Shown piece by piece: positions 54,151 through 63,667 of a stretch of 64,000 bases of DNA (position 1 is the stretch's first letter; the number at the start of each line of letters is the position of its first letter). The position numbers and the translations under genes are program-made. Below the pieces are notes generated by a model. The model saw nothing but the letters and a program-made list of their open reading frames with translations, did not search any database and was not told where the DNA came from. Source of the DNA: Fortiea sp. LEGE XX443 (GTDB lineage Bacteria > Cyanobacteriota > Cyanobacteriia > Cyanobacteriales > Nostocaceae). Where the stretch lies: positions 1 through 64,000 of the forward strand of contig NZ_JADEXZ010000013.1 in the NCBI RefSeq assembly GCF_015206815.1, given 5' to 3'.

Positions 54151-54571
54151 CTACTGTTCCACCATTGCCGCGAACTTGCGTAATTCATCCCAGGTTCTCT
54201 CGCTGACATCTACTGTTTTACCGTGTTGGTTAGCATGACGACCACTGCCACGCAGCACAATGTAAGCCGCGATCGCGTTAATAATAACATCTTGCTTATC
54301 GGCTGTATTGCCTTGTTGAAAGGCATTCCCAGCATCTAACTGCCTAGCGTAAACCATGACTTCATCCGCGATCGCCTCTAGTAAGCTAATCGTCATTTAA
54401 ATTGCACCATTTTCATGGTAATCAAAGCTGCAAACCCTCTCCCTTGCTCCCTGCTCCCTGCCCCCCTGCGGCCTCAATGTGCAAATTAAATGCTTAACAG
54501 CTTACTCTAATGACTTTCGTCTTGCCAGTGCGCCAGATGCTACCAGATTCCCAAGTCGTTGAATTTCTCAT
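54151..54571 (-). pseudogene. Small gene interrupted by MITE copy 2
   Basis: The minus-strand frame 54151-54396 looks like an 81-residue gene, but its first five residues (MTISL) come from the MITE. Removing the element (54384-54502) and one TA joins an upstream segment starting at ATG 54571 (MRNSTTWESGSIWRTGKTKV) exactly in frame with LEAIADEVMVYARQLD. The restored product is 99 residues with no stop. The protein (IAAYIVLRGSGRHANQHGK, RTWDELRKFAAMVEQ) has no family that I can name. The present gene lacks its first ~23 codons, so it is probably inactive, unless the ATG in the repeat is used. Confidence 0.8.
54382..54504. mobile_element. MITE-like element, copy 2 (TA target duplication)
   Basis: A 119-bp core (54384-54502) between TA dinucleotides, nearly identical to copy 1 at 13802-13925. 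Terminal inverted repeats start AGCT and share CATTTAA and TTGCAC, with mismatches between. It contains the CTCCCTGCTCCCTGC-type run and no gene. It interrupts a small gene (54151-54571), and excision restores the frame exactly, which confirms the borders. Confidence 0.88.
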
Positions 54572-54726
54572 AAAAAAACTCTACGTTGCCGCGTAACACG
54601 GCAATTATAGAATCTACAGTGCATAGATTTTAGTGATTGAATTTGTATTGACTCCCGGTAATGGCATTTCCTTGGGAGCCGATAACGGTTTGATAATTGA
54701 AATCTGAAAAGAAAAAGTCAGTTGAG

Positions 54727-54832
54727 ATGTCAATACCAAGATTATTAAGTACCCAAGCAAAATTAATTGTACATATTGATTGAAAACAAGAATGTCTGTA
54801 TTCCTTACCTGTTACCTGTTACCTGTTACCTC
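54727..54832 (+). repeat. Duplicated gene tail plus tandem repeat (inverted copy at 57541-57627)
   Basis: The frame 54727-54783 encodes MSIPRLLSTQAKLIVHID, nearly the C-terminus of the small protein at 57586-57828 (LISTQAKLIVHID). The DNA match continues through ACAAGAATGTCTGTATTCCT into a run of GTTACCT heptamers (54811-54832). The same block lies in reverse on the other side of ftsH. It is a duplicated gene end. Confidence 0.75.
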
Positions 54833-55337
54833 TCTATTTTGCACGACTACTTAGTATGACTGCGAGTAATGCCACTAACGGGAATTAAAGAAAGATTGTT
54901 CATCGGCTACCTGACTAGAGTAAATCCCCACGCGATAATACATTTGTCTTATAAAAAGTTACAGAAATTCCAGTTACCCTGAAGTTAAAAACTCACTAAG
55001 TTTTGAGCCAGGAGCTTTGATTTTGAAGTTCTCTGGGTATTTTTTTCCTGTTCTACTTTTTAGAATCTTGTGATGTTGTATTAAAATTAAGTTAAATTTA
55101 ATTAAGAATCTTTTCAGCGTCACGTAAATACCATCAAGCTGTTGTGGCTTGATGGCGATGCCTGATTAGACATCAGATTAAACAAAATGGATTAATAAAC
55201 ATCCGTTGCAAACTAAATCTAGTAACAAGGTGAGGCAATACTTTTGGGAGTTTCTTCCATAGGTGAGTGCCAAGCCAAAGGGTGATAGAACCTTTGCTTG
55301 CTAGAAATATTAATTGTATTGGCAGAGGCAAATTAAA
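54833..55337. other. Upstream region of ftsH with hairpin at 55131-55155
   Basis: About 500 bp without a gene. CCATCAAGC (55131-55139) and GCTTGATGG (55147-55155) form a perfect nine-base-pair stem with a seven-base loop, 183 bases before the ftsH ATG. It could be part of a long 5' leader or a terminator for an upstream RNA. AT-rich tracts near 55080-55100 could hold promoters. Confidence 0.45.
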
Positions 55338-57224
55338 ATGAAATTCTCCTGGAGAGTCCTAGTACTCTGGACATTGCCTGCTTTGGTAATTGGCTTTTTC
55401 TTTTGGCAAGGAGCGTTTGCAAACGCTCCTGCAGATATGGGTAAGAATGCAGCCAATACCCGCATGACCTATGGCCGTTTTCTAGAATACTTGGATGCCG
55501 ATCGCGTCACTAGCGTAGACCTGTATGAAGGTGGCAGAACAGCAATTGTCGAAGCTATCGATCCAGATATCGAAAATCGCATTCAGCGGTGGCGGGTGGA
55601 TCTGCCAATTAGCGCTCCTGAGTTAATTAGCAAGCTCAAAGAAAAGGCAATTAGTTTTGATGCTCATCCCATGCGGAATGACGGCGCAATCTGGGGATTA
55701 TTAGGTAATCTTGTTTTCCCAATTTTATTGATTACTGGACTGTTCTTTTTGTTCCGTCGCTCCAGCAATCTCCCTGGCGGCCCTGGACAAGCCATGAGCT
55801 TTGGTAAATCCAAAGCGCGTTTTCAAATGGAAGCCAAAACAGGGGTTAAATTTGACGACGTGGCTGGGATCGAAGAAGCCAAGGAAGAACTACAAGAGGT
55901 TGTTACCTTCTTGAAGCAGCCAGAAAGATTCACCGCCGTAGGCGCACGCATTCCCAAAGGTGTTTTGTTAGTTGGGCCGCCAGGAACAGGTAAAACATTA
56001 CTGGCAAAAGCGATCGCTGGGGAAGCTGGCGTACCTTTCTTTAGTATTTCCGGTTCGGAATTTGTAGAAATGTTTGTCGGTGTCGGTGCATCTCGTGTGC
56101 GCGACTTGTTTAAGAAAGCAAAAGATAACGCTCCCTGTATCATCTTCATAGATGAAATCGACGCTGTGGGTAGACAACGGGGTGCTGGTATCGGTGGTGG
56201 CAACGATGAACGGGAACAAACCCTCAACCAGTTGCTCACCGAAATGGATGGTTTTGAAGGCAACACAGGCATCATCATTATTGCTGCTACCAACCGTCCT
56301 GACGTATTAGATTCAGCCTTGTTGCGTCCCGGACGCTTTGACAGACAAGTAACTGTCGATGCACCGGATATCAAAGGACGTTTGGAAATTCTCAGCGTTC
56401 ATGCACGCAACAAAAAACTAGATGCCAGCGTATCTTTGGATGCGATCGCGCGTCGCACACCTGGTTTTACTGGCGCTGATTTAGCCAACTTACTCAACGA
56501 AGCTGCAATTCTTACCGCCAGAAGACGGAAAGAAGCGATCACCCTCCGCGAAATTGATGATGCTGTAGATCGCGTAGTCGCGGGGATGGAAGGTACTCCC
56601 CTAGTAGATAGCAAGAGCAAACGCTTAATTGCTTACCACGAAATTGGACACGCTTTGGTTGGGACTTTATTAAAAGACCACGACCCAGTACAAAAAGTCA
56701 CCTTAATTCCACGAGGACAAGCACAAGGCTTAACTTGGTTTACTCCCAACGAAGAACAAGGCTTAATTTCTCGCTCTCAACTAAAAGCCAGAATTACTGG
56801 CGCTTTAGGTGGTCGAGCCGCTGAAGAAGTGGTTTTTGGCGCTGCGGAAGTTACAACTGGTGCTGGTGGAGACTTGCAGCAATTGTCGGGAATGGCACGA
56901 CAGATGGTAACTCGGTTCGGGATGTCTGATTTAGGGCCTCTGTCCTTAGAAAGCCAGCAAGGAGAAGTATTCCTTGGTCGTGATTGGACAACCCGATCTG
57001 AATATTCAGAAGCGATCGCTTCTCGGATTGACGCACAAGTGCGGGCGATCGTGGAAGAATGCTATGAACATGCGAAGAAAATTATGCGTGAAAATCGCAC
57101 CGTGACCGATCGCATAGTTGATCTGCTGATTGAAAAAGAAACCATCGATGGTGAAGAATTCCGTCAAATTGTTGCTGAGTACACTGATGTACCTGAAAAA
57201 ATTCAGTATGTACCGCAACTCTAA
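55338..57224 (+). CDS. ftsH: ATP-dependent zinc metalloprotease FtsH
   Basis: Membrane-anchored AAA+ protease that degrades damaged membrane proteins, including photosystem II subunits in cyanobacteria. The 628-residue product has an N-terminal helix ([19 protein letters not shown]), a lumenal domain, a second helix ([15 protein letters not shown]), the AAA domain with Walker [20 protein letters not shown], Walker [16 protein letters not shown] and arginine fingers in [10 protein letters not shown], and the zinc site HEIGH (residues 434-438). All key residues are present. ATG 55338 is chosen over the upstream frame at 55314. The gene stands alone, surrounded by repeats and the inverted gene-tail duplication. 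Paralogues elsewhere are expected. Confidence 0.95.
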   Translation: MKFSWRVLVLWTLPALVIGFFFWQGAFANAPADMGKNAANTRMTYGRFLEYLDADRVTSVDLYEGGRTAIVEAIDPDIENRIQRWRVDLPISAPELISKLKEKAISFDAHPMRNDGAIWGLLGNLVFPILLITGLFFLFRRSSNLPGGPGQAMSFGKSKARFQMEAKTGVKFDDVAGIEEAKEELQEVVTFLKQPERFTAVGARIPKGVLLVGPPGTGKTLLAKAIAGEAGVPFFSISGSEFVEMFVGVGASRVRDLFKKAKDNAPCIIFIDEIDAVGRQRGAGIGGGNDEREQTLNQLLTEMDGFEGNTGIIIIAATNRPDVLDSALLRPGRFDRQVTVDAPDIKGRLEILSVHARNKKLDASVSLDAIARRTPGFTGADLANLLNEAAILTARRRKEAITLREIDDAVDRVVAGMEGTPLVDSKSKRLIAYHEIGHALVGTLLKDHDPVQKVTLIPRGQAQGLTWFTPNEEQGLISRSQLKARITGALGGRAAEEVVFGAAEVTTGAGGDLQQLSGMARQMVTRFGMSDLGPLSLESQQGEVFLGRDWTTRSEYSEAIASRIDAQVRAIVEECYEHAKKIMRENRTVTDRIVDLLIEKETIDGEEFRQIVAEYTDVPEKIQYVPQL

Positions 57225-57245
57225 TTCTTAGTATTTGATGACTTG

Positions 57246-57279
57246 AATGGGTATGGTCGAAAGACTGTACCCATTTTTT
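57246..57279 (+). terminator. ftsH terminator
   Basis: AATGGGTA (57246-57253) pairs with TACCCATT (57268-57275) around a 14-base loop, and a T-run follows. It begins 21 bp after the ftsH stop. Confidence 0.8.
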
Positions 57280-57424
57280 ATAGTTTAAGCCACCCCACGC
57301 CGAAATTTTTGCACCTAATCTAGTAAAAAATCATACATAATCAATCATCTGGCAGGGATAAGCTAAAGTATCAAAAGTAGGAAATAAACCTACTAAGTAG
57401 TTGTGCAAAATAAATTTTATAGTT

Positions 57425-57538
57425 ATACCAATTCACGAAAATCTTGATACAAATTAATGGTTTTTAATTCTTTCCCTCTGCTCCCTACCCCCTGCCCCCC
57501 TGCGACCTACTTGTATCAAACTTAAAGTGAAACGGTAT
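57425..57538. mobile_element. MITE-like element of a second type
   Basis: About 114 bp with 28-bp imperfect terminal inverted repeats: ATACC-2-TTCAC-7-TTGATACAA at the left, and the same spaced pattern in reverse at the right. About 21 of 28 positions match. The interior has CTCCCTACCCCCTGCCCCCC-type repeats, as in the first MITE family. No coding capacity and no clear target duplication are seen. Confidence 0.55.
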
Positions 57539-57540
57539 TA

Positions 57541-57627
57541 GGAGAGGGAACAGGGAACAGGTAAGGAATACAGACATTCTTGTTTTCAATCAATATGTAC
57601 AATTAATTTTGCTTGGGTACTTATTAA
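57541..57627 (-). repeat. Inverted copy of the 54741-54832 block
   Basis: The reverse complement of this segment is nearly identical to 54741-54832, including the end of the small gene at 57586-57828 and the heptamer run (GTTCCCT/GTTACCT). Together the copies flank ftsH in inverted orientation. Confidence 0.8.
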
Positions 57628-57828
57628 TGCTAACCAAGGAACTTCTTTACCTTCCCTAGCTTCTTCAAGTATTCTCCAAAATGTATAGATAGTCCTATAC
57701 ACTGGCCCGCCAACTAATAACCAAAGTATCAAGACGATTTCATTAATCAATCCGGCAGAATATAATATTGGTAATATTAAAATTTCTCTCCTCTCACTTT
57801 CCGGAAGGGCGATTGCTAGAAGCCTCAT
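57586..57828 (-). CDS. Small membrane protein with ends duplicated elsewhere in the window
   Basis: An 80-residue protein with one or two hydrophobic helices (ILPILYSAGLINEIVLILWL and LVGGPVYRTIYTFW). NEIVLILWLLVGG is reminiscent of DUF4386-type membrane proteins, so it might be the C-terminal part of one, but this is uncertain. Its 5' end lies inside repeat B and its 3' end inside the inverted block also found at 54741-54832. A decayed copy of its start (ATG to ATA) is at 19824. The gene therefore appears to travel or recombine with repeats. Function unknown. Confidence 0.45.
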   Translation of the reverse strand: MRLLAIALPESERREILILPILYSAGLINEIVLILWLLVGGPVYRTIYTFWRILEEAREGKEVPWLALISTQAKLIVHID

Positions 57829-58009
57829 CAGGTAATTAATACAAGTTATCCTATTAGAAAAAAATGAGTGTTGTATTTGTTATTAGAAAAAAATCTGGCT
57901 ATTGCCTACGGCACTGGCGAAGCCAATCGCTTCCTATACAAAAGCTCTGGATTTCAGAAATAGCAAAAGTTTTCGGAGACTGAAAGAAGAGGGATATATA
58001 CTAAATTGA
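57794..58009. repeat. Dispersed repeat B (inverted copy of 19639-19857)
   Basis: Matches the reverse complement of repeat A along about 216 bp, including the GCCTACGGCACTGGCGAAGC hairpin segment (57906-57925), the CTATTAGAAAAAAATG segment and the ends. The copy overlaps the 5' end of the small membrane protein gene. The similarity is high but not perfect, so this is an old duplication or two independent insertions. Confidence 0.75.
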
Positions 58010-58168
58010 CATTATTGAGTGTTAAATTCAGTAAATTTACTAATATTTCTGATTTGGGTAAGCGCCGTATCTGATCCAAAACTGATCTCTAACTAGTGCG
58101 ATCGCTCACGGTATTTGCCACTGCGGCGCGATAAAATTCTAAAACAATAGTCATAAATAAAGGCTTAA

Positions 58169-59152
58169 ATGGCAGAAACACTATTTTTTAACGCTCTGCG
58201 GGAAGCCATTGATGAAGAAATGGCTCGTGATTCCAGTGTATTCGTTCTTGGTGAAGACGTAGGACACTATGGTGGTTCCTATAAAGTTACCAAAGACCTA
58301 TACAAAAAGTATGGTGAATTGAGAGTTTTAGATACTCCCATCGCCGAAAACAGCTTCACTGGTTTGGCAGTCGGGGCGGCCATGACGGGGTTGCGGCCGA
58401 TAATTGAAGGCATGAATATGGGCTTTCTGCTCTTAGCCTTTAACCAAATCTCTAACAACGCCGGGATGCTGCGCTATACTTCCGGCGGTAACTTTAAAAT
58501 TCCGATGGTCATTCGCGGTCCTGGTGGTGTAGGTAAACAATTAGGCGCAGAACACTCCCAACGTCTAGAAGCTTACTTCCAAGCTGTTCCAGGGTTAAAA
58601 ATTGTTGCCTGTTCAACACCTTACAACGCCAAAGGGCTACTAAAATCAGCCATCCGCGATAATAATCCAGTCCTGTTCTTTGAACATGTATTGTTGTATA
58701 ACTTAAAAGAAAATTTACCAGAAGAAGAATATCTCCTGCCCTTGGATAAAGCCGAGGTTGTGCGTCAAGGTAAAGATGTCACAATTCTTACATATTCACG
58801 GATGCGTCATCATGTGATGCAAGCTGTGAAACCCTTAGAAAAACAAGGTTACGATCCAGAAGTAATTGATTTAATCTCCATTAAGCCATTAGATTTTGAT
58901 ACTATCGGTGCATCTATACGTAAAACCCACCGCGTGATTGTTGTCGAAGAATGTATGCGGACTGGGGGTATTGGCGCAGAGTTAACTGCTTCAATTAATG
59001 ATCGCTTATTTGATGAATTAGATGCACCAGTTTTGCGTCTGTCTTCTCAAGATATTCCCACACCTTACAACGGCACTCTAGAGCGTCTCACCATTGTTCA
59101 ACCAGAGCAAATCGTCGAAGCTGTACAGAAAATGGTCGCAATGCGAGTGTAA
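58169..59152 (+). CDS. pdhB: Pyruvate dehydrogenase E1 component, beta subunit
   Basis: Part of the E1 enzyme that decarboxylates pyruvate with thiamine diphosphate and passes the acetyl group to E2. The 327-residue protein has the beta-subunit pattern: [53 protein letters not shown] and the C-terminal transketolase domain ([32 protein letters not shown]). The alpha subunit gene is not adjacent, as usual for cyanobacteria. Confidence 0.95.
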   Translation: MAETLFFNALREAIDEEMARDSSVFVLGEDVGHYGGSYKVTKDLYKKYGELRVLDTPIAENSFTGLAVGAAMTGLRPIIEGMNMGFLLLAFNQISNNAGMLRYTSGGNFKIPMVIRGPGGVGKQLGAEHSQRLEAYFQAVPGLKIVACSTPYNAKGLLKSAIRDNNPVLFFEHVLLYNLKENLPEEEYLLPLDKAEVVRQGKDVTILTYSRMRHHVMQAVKPLEKQGYDPEVIDLISIKPLDFDTIGASIRKTHRVIVVEECMRTGGIGAELTASINDRLFDELDAPVLRLSSQDIPTPYNGTLERLTIVQPEQIVEAVQKMVAMRV

Positions 59153-59280
59153 AAAAGTATGAAGTGTGAAGTCTAAAAAAGTGTGAAGTGTGAAATTTGA
59201 ATTTCAGCATAGCTTACAGCAAGATGCGAAGCGTCTAGCCCTTTCATACTTCATACTTTATACTTCATACTTCAAAGAAC
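59153..59280. repeat. Tandem GAAGTGT/GAAGTAT-type repeats between pdhB and secD
   Basis: Runs of GAAGTATGAAGTGTGAAG lie just after pdhB and the inverted form TTCATACTTCATACTTTATA lies at 59239-59258. The same unit occurs before pyrG (about 5447). The two inverted runs could form a hairpin in RNA and act as terminators. Confidence 0.6.
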
Positions 59281-59314
59281 GCTATTATAGCGTTTGTCAG
59301 ATGCGAGTTATGGT

Positions 59315-60739
59315 ATGCAAAGACAGCGATCGCTATTAGCATTGATTTTTGCCCTGATCATTGCCGCTATTGTGGCAATTGTCCAGATTCCAGTGCCTTT
59401 AGGGCTAGACTTACGTGGGGGTTCCCAGCTTACAATTCAGGTGAAGCCTACCCCAGAAATCCCCCAAATCACAGAACGTGAATTAGAAGCCGTTAAAAAA
59501 GTTGTCGAGGGTAGAATTAACGGCCTTGGTGTTTCTGAACCAGTCATTCAAACCGTAGGTGCAGACAAAATTCTTGTACAGCTACCTGGGGTAAATGATC
59601 CAGAACAAGCAGAAAGAGTTCTGGGTGGTACTGCACAATTAGAATTTCGCCAACAAAAACCAAACACCGAAACCCAAGTGTTTGCCTTTCAGTCTTCCAG
59701 ATTAGAGTTGAAAGCAAAGCAGCTAGAATTACGCAATAGCAAAGATAAAGCTGCGATCGCCAAAAATCAAGAAGAATTACAGAAAAATAATCAAGCAATC
59801 CTAGAATTGTTTGACAGCACCAAGCCACCACTCGATGGCAAATACCTCAAGGATGCCTATGGTGAACCCACTCAACAAGGTAACAATTGGAATGTGGCCA
59901 TTCGCTTCGACCAAAAAGGTGGTGAACTATTCGCCGACATCACCAAAAACTTGGCTGGTACAGGTCGCAGTATTGGTATATTTCTGGACAACGAACTCAT
60001 CAGTGCGCCTGTAGTTGGGCCAGAATTCGCTGCTACTGGAATTACTGGTGGTGCAGCAGTAATTACAGGACGATTTACAGCACAGCAAGCTAATGATTTA
60101 GGTGTGCAGTTGCGTGGTGGCGCGTTACCCGTACCTGTGGAAATTGCTGAAATCCGTACTGTTGGCGCAACCTTAGGTCAAGACAGTATTACCAGCAGTA
60201 TCTACGCTGGTAGTGGTGGTCTGCTTTTAGTATTAATATTTATGATTGTGTACTACAGACTACCAGGGGTGATTGCGGATATTGCTCTGATTATCTACGC
60301 CATCCTCACTTGGGCTAGTTTTTCTTTGTTGGGTGTAACTCTCACACTGCCTGGTATTGCAGGTTTTATCCTCAGTATTGGCATGGCTGTGGATGCCAAC
60401 GTGCTAATTTTTGAGCGCACACGAGAAGAGTTAAAAGCGGGCAAGTCACTGTATCGTTCTGTAGAATCTGGCTTTTACCGTGCTTTTTCTAGTATCTTAG
60501 ACGGCAACGTTACTACAGTTATTGCTTGTGCTGCACTATTCTGGCTAGGTGCTGGTTTAGTCAAAGGTTTTGCCCTAACATTGGCTTTGGGTGTAACAGT
60601 CAGTATGTTTACTGCTATTACCTGTAGTCGTACCTTCATGTTTTTGGCAATTTCTATTCCTGCACTGCGGAAACCAGAACTATTCTGTCCAAATCTGTCA
60701 GCATCAGGTGCATCTAATAAGGCTGAGGTAGCTCAATGA
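59315..60739 (+). CDS. secD: Protein translocase subunit SecD
   Basis: A component of the SecDF motor that uses the proton gradient to help pull proteins across the membrane. The 474-residue protein has an N-terminal helix ([20 protein letters not shown]), a periplasmic domain with [15 protein letters not shown] and the C-terminal six-helix SecD block, with [21 protein letters not shown] and the conserved [20 protein letters not shown]. The ATG at 59315 fits; an upstream TTG at 59294 is unlikely. Its stop overlaps the secF start by four bases (ATGA). Confidence 0.94.
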   Translation: MQRQRSLLALIFALIIAAIVAIVQIPVPLGLDLRGGSQLTIQVKPTPEIPQITERELEAVKKVVEGRINGLGVSEPVIQTVGADKILVQLPGVNDPEQAERVLGGTAQLEFRQQKPNTETQVFAFQSSRLELKAKQLELRNSKDKAAIAKNQEELQKNNQAILELFDSTKPPLDGKYLKDAYGEPTQQGNNWNVAIRFDQKGGELFADITKNLAGTGRSIGIFLDNELISAPVVGPEFAATGITGGAAVITGRFTAQQANDLGVQLRGGALPVPVEIAEIRTVGATLGQDSITSSIYAGSGGLLLVLIFMIVYYRLPGVIADIALIIYAILTWASFSLLGVTLTLPGIAGFILSIGMAVDANVLIFERTREELKAGKSLYRSVESGFYRAFSSILDGNVTTVIACAALFWLGAGLVKGFALTLALGVTVSMFTAITCSRTFMFLAISIPALRKPELFCPNLSASGASNKAEVAQ

Positions 60740-61722
60740 AACTGAGTATTAACAAATCGCGATCGCTTTGGTGGACTATTTCTGGTGCCATAATCCTGGC
60801 TGGTATTATCTCAATGATCATTTCTTGGCAAAACCCGAATATTCGTGCGCCTCTACGTCCCAGTTTGGATTTTGTGGGTGGAACAAGATTACAGTTTGAG
60901 CGGGATTGTACTCAACCTAGTAACTGTGATCAACCAATTGATGTCAATGTTGTTCGGGAAGTCGCCAAAGCACAAGGATTAGGTGATAGTAGTATCCAAG
61001 TTGTTGCTGATAAAGAAACAAGGGCAGAAAACGGGATATTAATTCGGACGAAAAACTTAAATCGCGATCAGCGTACCCAGTTGCAAAATGCTTTAAGTGA
61101 AAAAATCGGTAATTTTGACCAGCAGAAAAACCAAATTGACACTGTTGGCCCTACCTTGGGAAGAGAGTTATTTACCTCTGGTATGGTGGCTCTGATTGTA
61201 TCCTTTGCAGGGATTGTTTTGTACTTGACCTTCCGGTTCCAGTTAGATTATGCCATCTTTGCTATTATCGCTCTGTTTCATGATGTGGTCATAACAACAG
61301 GCATATTCTCAATTTTGGGTCTGGTTTTGGGAATTGAAGTAGATAGCCTTTTCATTGTCGCTTTACTGACAATTACAGGGTTCTCAGTCAACGATACAGT
61401 GGTAATTTACGATCGCATTCGAGAAACCCTCAAAGCTAATCCCAATCGCCCAATTGTTGAAATTGTAGATGATGCGGTCAACCAAACACTAGGAAGGTCA
61501 ATCAACACTTCATTCACAACTTTGTTGACTTTATTTGCCATCTTTCTCTTTGGAGGAGAAACACTGAAAAACTTTGCCTTAGCTTTAATTGTTGGCTTCG
61601 TAGCAGGAGCTTACTCCAGTATTTTCATTGCTAGTACTCTCCTGACTTGGTGGCGAGAACGTACAGGTCAATCTATCCTAGTAGCAAGCACCGAAGCTAT
61701 GGATACATCGGCTGATAATTAG
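60736..61722 (+). CDS. secF: Protein translocase subunit SecF
   Basis: The partner of SecD. The 328-residue protein has a first helix near residues 12-30, a short periplasmic part with [13 protein letters not shown], and a five-helix block with [34 protein letters not shown] and [18 protein letters not shown], all hallmarks. The overlap with secD (ATGA) makes an operon. The downstream gene at 61758 may be cotranscribed. Confidence 0.95.
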   Translation: MKLSINKSRSLWWTISGAIILAGIISMIISWQNPNIRAPLRPSLDFVGGTRLQFERDCTQPSNCDQPIDVNVVREVAKAQGLGDSSIQVVADKETRAENGILIRTKNLNRDQRTQLQNALSEKIGNFDQQKNQIDTVGPTLGRELFTSGMVALIVSFAGIVLYLTFRFQLDYAIFAIIALFHDVVITTGIFSILGLVLGIEVDSLFIVALLTITGFSVNDTVVIYDRIRETLKANPNRPIVEIVDDAVNQTLGRSINTSFTTLLTLFAIFLFGGETLKNFALALIVGFVAGAYSSIFIASTLLTWWRERTGQSILVASTEAMDTSADN

Positions 61723-61757
61723 TCAAGAGTCAATCTTCCTCATGACCTTTTCCTGCT

Positions 61758-62150
61758 ATGGATCAATCTGAACAACCATCAATAACTGACCCAGATTTTG
61801 CTCAACAAGTTCAGAAACTACATCAGCTGACTGTATATGGCAGATGGTTATTTGTGACCTTTTTATGGCTGATCATTGCACCTGTTTGTTTGTGGGATTT
61901 ACGTTCAGAAATTTCTTTGTGGCAACAATATTTTACCTGGGTAGCGGTGCGATATGGACTCATATATCATCCACTGTCTACCTTAGGTTTAAGTTTTTGT
62001 ATCGCCATGACTGTTTCAGTTTTAGTTTGGCAAAGCCGGAATATTTTAATTGGGCTACCACAGGATGAAAAAGAACGCTTAGAAAAACAAGTTTGTCGAA
62101 TCCGCCAGCAAGGGCCAACTCACCCCCTGTGGAAGTTAATTTGTCAATAA
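61758..62150 (+). CDS. Conserved small membrane protein, 130 residues
   Basis: Two hydrophobic helices (WLFVTFLWLIIAPVCLW and TLGLSFCIAMTVSVLVWQSR) flank a short loop, and a charged C-terminal segment (DEKERLEKQVCRIRQQGP) follows. It lies 36 bp after secF on the same strand, so it is probably in the same transcript. I recognise no family; some cyanobacteria appear to carry a similar gene here, but I cannot verify this. Function unknown. Confidence 0.6.
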   Translation: MDQSEQPSITDPDFAQQVQKLHQLTVYGRWLFVTFLWLIIAPVCLWDLRSEISLWQQYFTWVAVRYGLIYHPLSTLGLSFCIAMTVSVLVWQSRNILIGLPQDEKERLEKQVCRIRQQGPTHPLWKLICQ

Positions 62151-62246
62151 AGGGGTTAGATAAATAAGTTTACATATAGTTGCATGTAAGTATACGTATG
62201 CGGAAATTTCTAGCACAATCTAAATAAAAGCAAAAATACTTTACAC

Positions 62247-62708
62247 ATGAACTGTACTCAGATTAAGTTTAGCGATCGCCATTCTGATATAGACCTTTAC
62301 CAACTCCAAGAGTTATTTAATATTTCAGCTTTTTGGGCAGAAGGACGTAGTATCGAGGATTTAGGCATTGCTGTTACCAACAGCGAACCAGTGATTTCTC
62401 TGTGGGATGACACAAAACTCATTGGCTTTGCCAGAGCAACTTCTGATGGTATCTATCGCGCCACAATCTGGGATGTGGTGATTCACCCAGACTACCAAGG
62501 TACTGGCTTAGGAAGCAAGTTAGTCGAAACTGTTTTGAGCCATCCCCGCATGAAGTGGGTTGAGCGAGTGTACTTGATGACCACTCACCAACAGGGATTC
62601 TACAAGAAAATTGGTTTCACATCCAATACCACCACAACTATGGTGCTACATAACCAATCTAAACAACTGGTTTCCCTATCGGTTGCGGAATTACAGTTTC
62701 AGGAATAG
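62247..62708 (+). CDS. GNAT-family N-acetyltransferase
   Basis: A 153-residue GNAT with the acetyl-CoA motif HPDYQGTGLGSKLVETVL and the strand GFARATSDGIYRATIWDVVI before it. FYKKIGFTSNTTTTMVL matches the C-terminal pattern of the one at 31127. The last 50 bp overlap the end of the convergent histidine kinase gene. The substrate is unknown. Confidence 0.85.
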   Translation: MNCTQIKFSDRHSDIDLYQLQELFNISAFWAEGRSIEDLGIAVTNSEPVISLWDDTKLIGFARATSDGIYRATIWDVVIHPDYQGTGLGSKLVETVLSHPRMKWVERVYLMTTHQQGFYKKIGFTSNTTTTMVLHNQSKQLVSLSVAELQFQE

Positions 62709-63603
62709 CTAAAGGGAGAGAAATTTGTACCCTAGTTAGTTGCTCAGTTGATTCTTGTGCTGTTGAATTTGGCAGGATTTCTAGCTTTCCTCCCATGAAT
62801 TTTAACAGAGTTTGATTGAGTAATAATTTCATTCCTGGGGAAAGATTTAGCTGATCATTTTCAGTTTGAGGAGGCTTATTATTATTTTTAATTAAATCAA
62901 TCGGTTCACTTTTAGGTAGCGCATGGCTAGGAATATCCAGGTAAATATGAGCCGTATTAGTAGTATGTAAAACAGTAGCGGAAACACAGATACTACCTTC
63001 CTGCATTTGCGTAATGGTAGTATCTATTAAATTTACTAACACTTGGCGTAGCCAGCGATGATCTGCCAATACATAAATTTCGGGATTTATTGATGACACC
63101 TGCAATGGAAAATTACGATTCGCCGCCAGCATATAAGTTAAGTCTTTAACTTCCTGAAACACTGTATTTAAGGAGCGAGGCTGAATATCTAATTTGTTCG
63201 TTCCGTATTCAGTTCTGGAAATGCTGAGAATTTCATCCATCAAACTTAGTAGTTTCAAAGCTTTTTCGTGAGCTTGGGTAATAAATTCTCGTTCTTCCTC
63301 CGGGTTTTCACACAAGTCTGATAAAATTAATTGATGCAAGCTAATCACACTATTGAGTGGCGATCGCAATTCATGGGTAGTCCGTGCCAAAAAACCCGCT
63401 TTAAACTGGCTCATTTCCTGTGCCATTTGGTATGCCAGCTGCGTTTGTTTGATATCTTGCAGCAGTTTTGGCACAGTTTGTTGCTCTTCTGATACTATTG
63501 GTGATGAGTTAGAGATGGTGTTTACCGACTTTGCAAATAACCAGCGAAAACCCATTCCTAATACTATTCCGGCTCCGAGATATACCCAGTTGCTCCAATT
63601 CAT
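62659..63603 (-). CDS. Membrane-anchored histidine kinase-like protein, degenerate ATPase domain
   Basis: A 314-residue protein with one N-terminal membrane helix (WVYLGAGIVLGMGFRWLF) and a short coiled region. Its phospho-acceptor box is intact (ARTTHELRSPLNSVISLHQL). The ATPase part retains only fragments: the N-box reads QVLVNLIDTTITQM, the D-x-G-x-G box is missing (DIPSHALPKSEPI) and the C-terminal G-box is weak (LSPGMKLLLNQTLLKFMGGK). It may therefore accept phosphate but hardly bind ATP normally. Its 3' end overlaps the GNAT gene by 50 bp in antisense. No response regulator is adjacent. Confidence 0.8.
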   Translation of the reverse strand: MNWSNWVYLGAGIVLGMGFRWLFAKSVNTISNSSPIVSEEQQTVPKLLQDIKQTQLAYQMAQEMSQFKAGFLARTTHELRSPLNSVISLHQLILSDLCENPEEEREFITQAHEKALKLLSLMDEILSISRTEYGTNKLDIQPRSLNTVFQEVKDLTYMLAANRNFPLQVSSINPEIYVLADHRWLRQVLVNLIDTTITQMQEGSICVSATVLHTTNTAHIYLDIPSHALPKSEPIDLIKNNNKPPQTENDQLNLSPGMKLLLNQTLLKFMGGKLEILPNSTAQESTEQLTRVQISLPLAIPETVIPQPIGKPVV

Positions 63604-63667
63604 ATTTTGGCAATTATTAACTTTTTAATTGACCACAATGGTAAAAAATTGATTACGGATTTTTTCA

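Noticed and set aside
55823-56374. A 183-codon frame antisense to ftsH
   Set aside because: It mirrors the strongly conserved ftsH AAA domain; the open frame is a by-product of codon usage.
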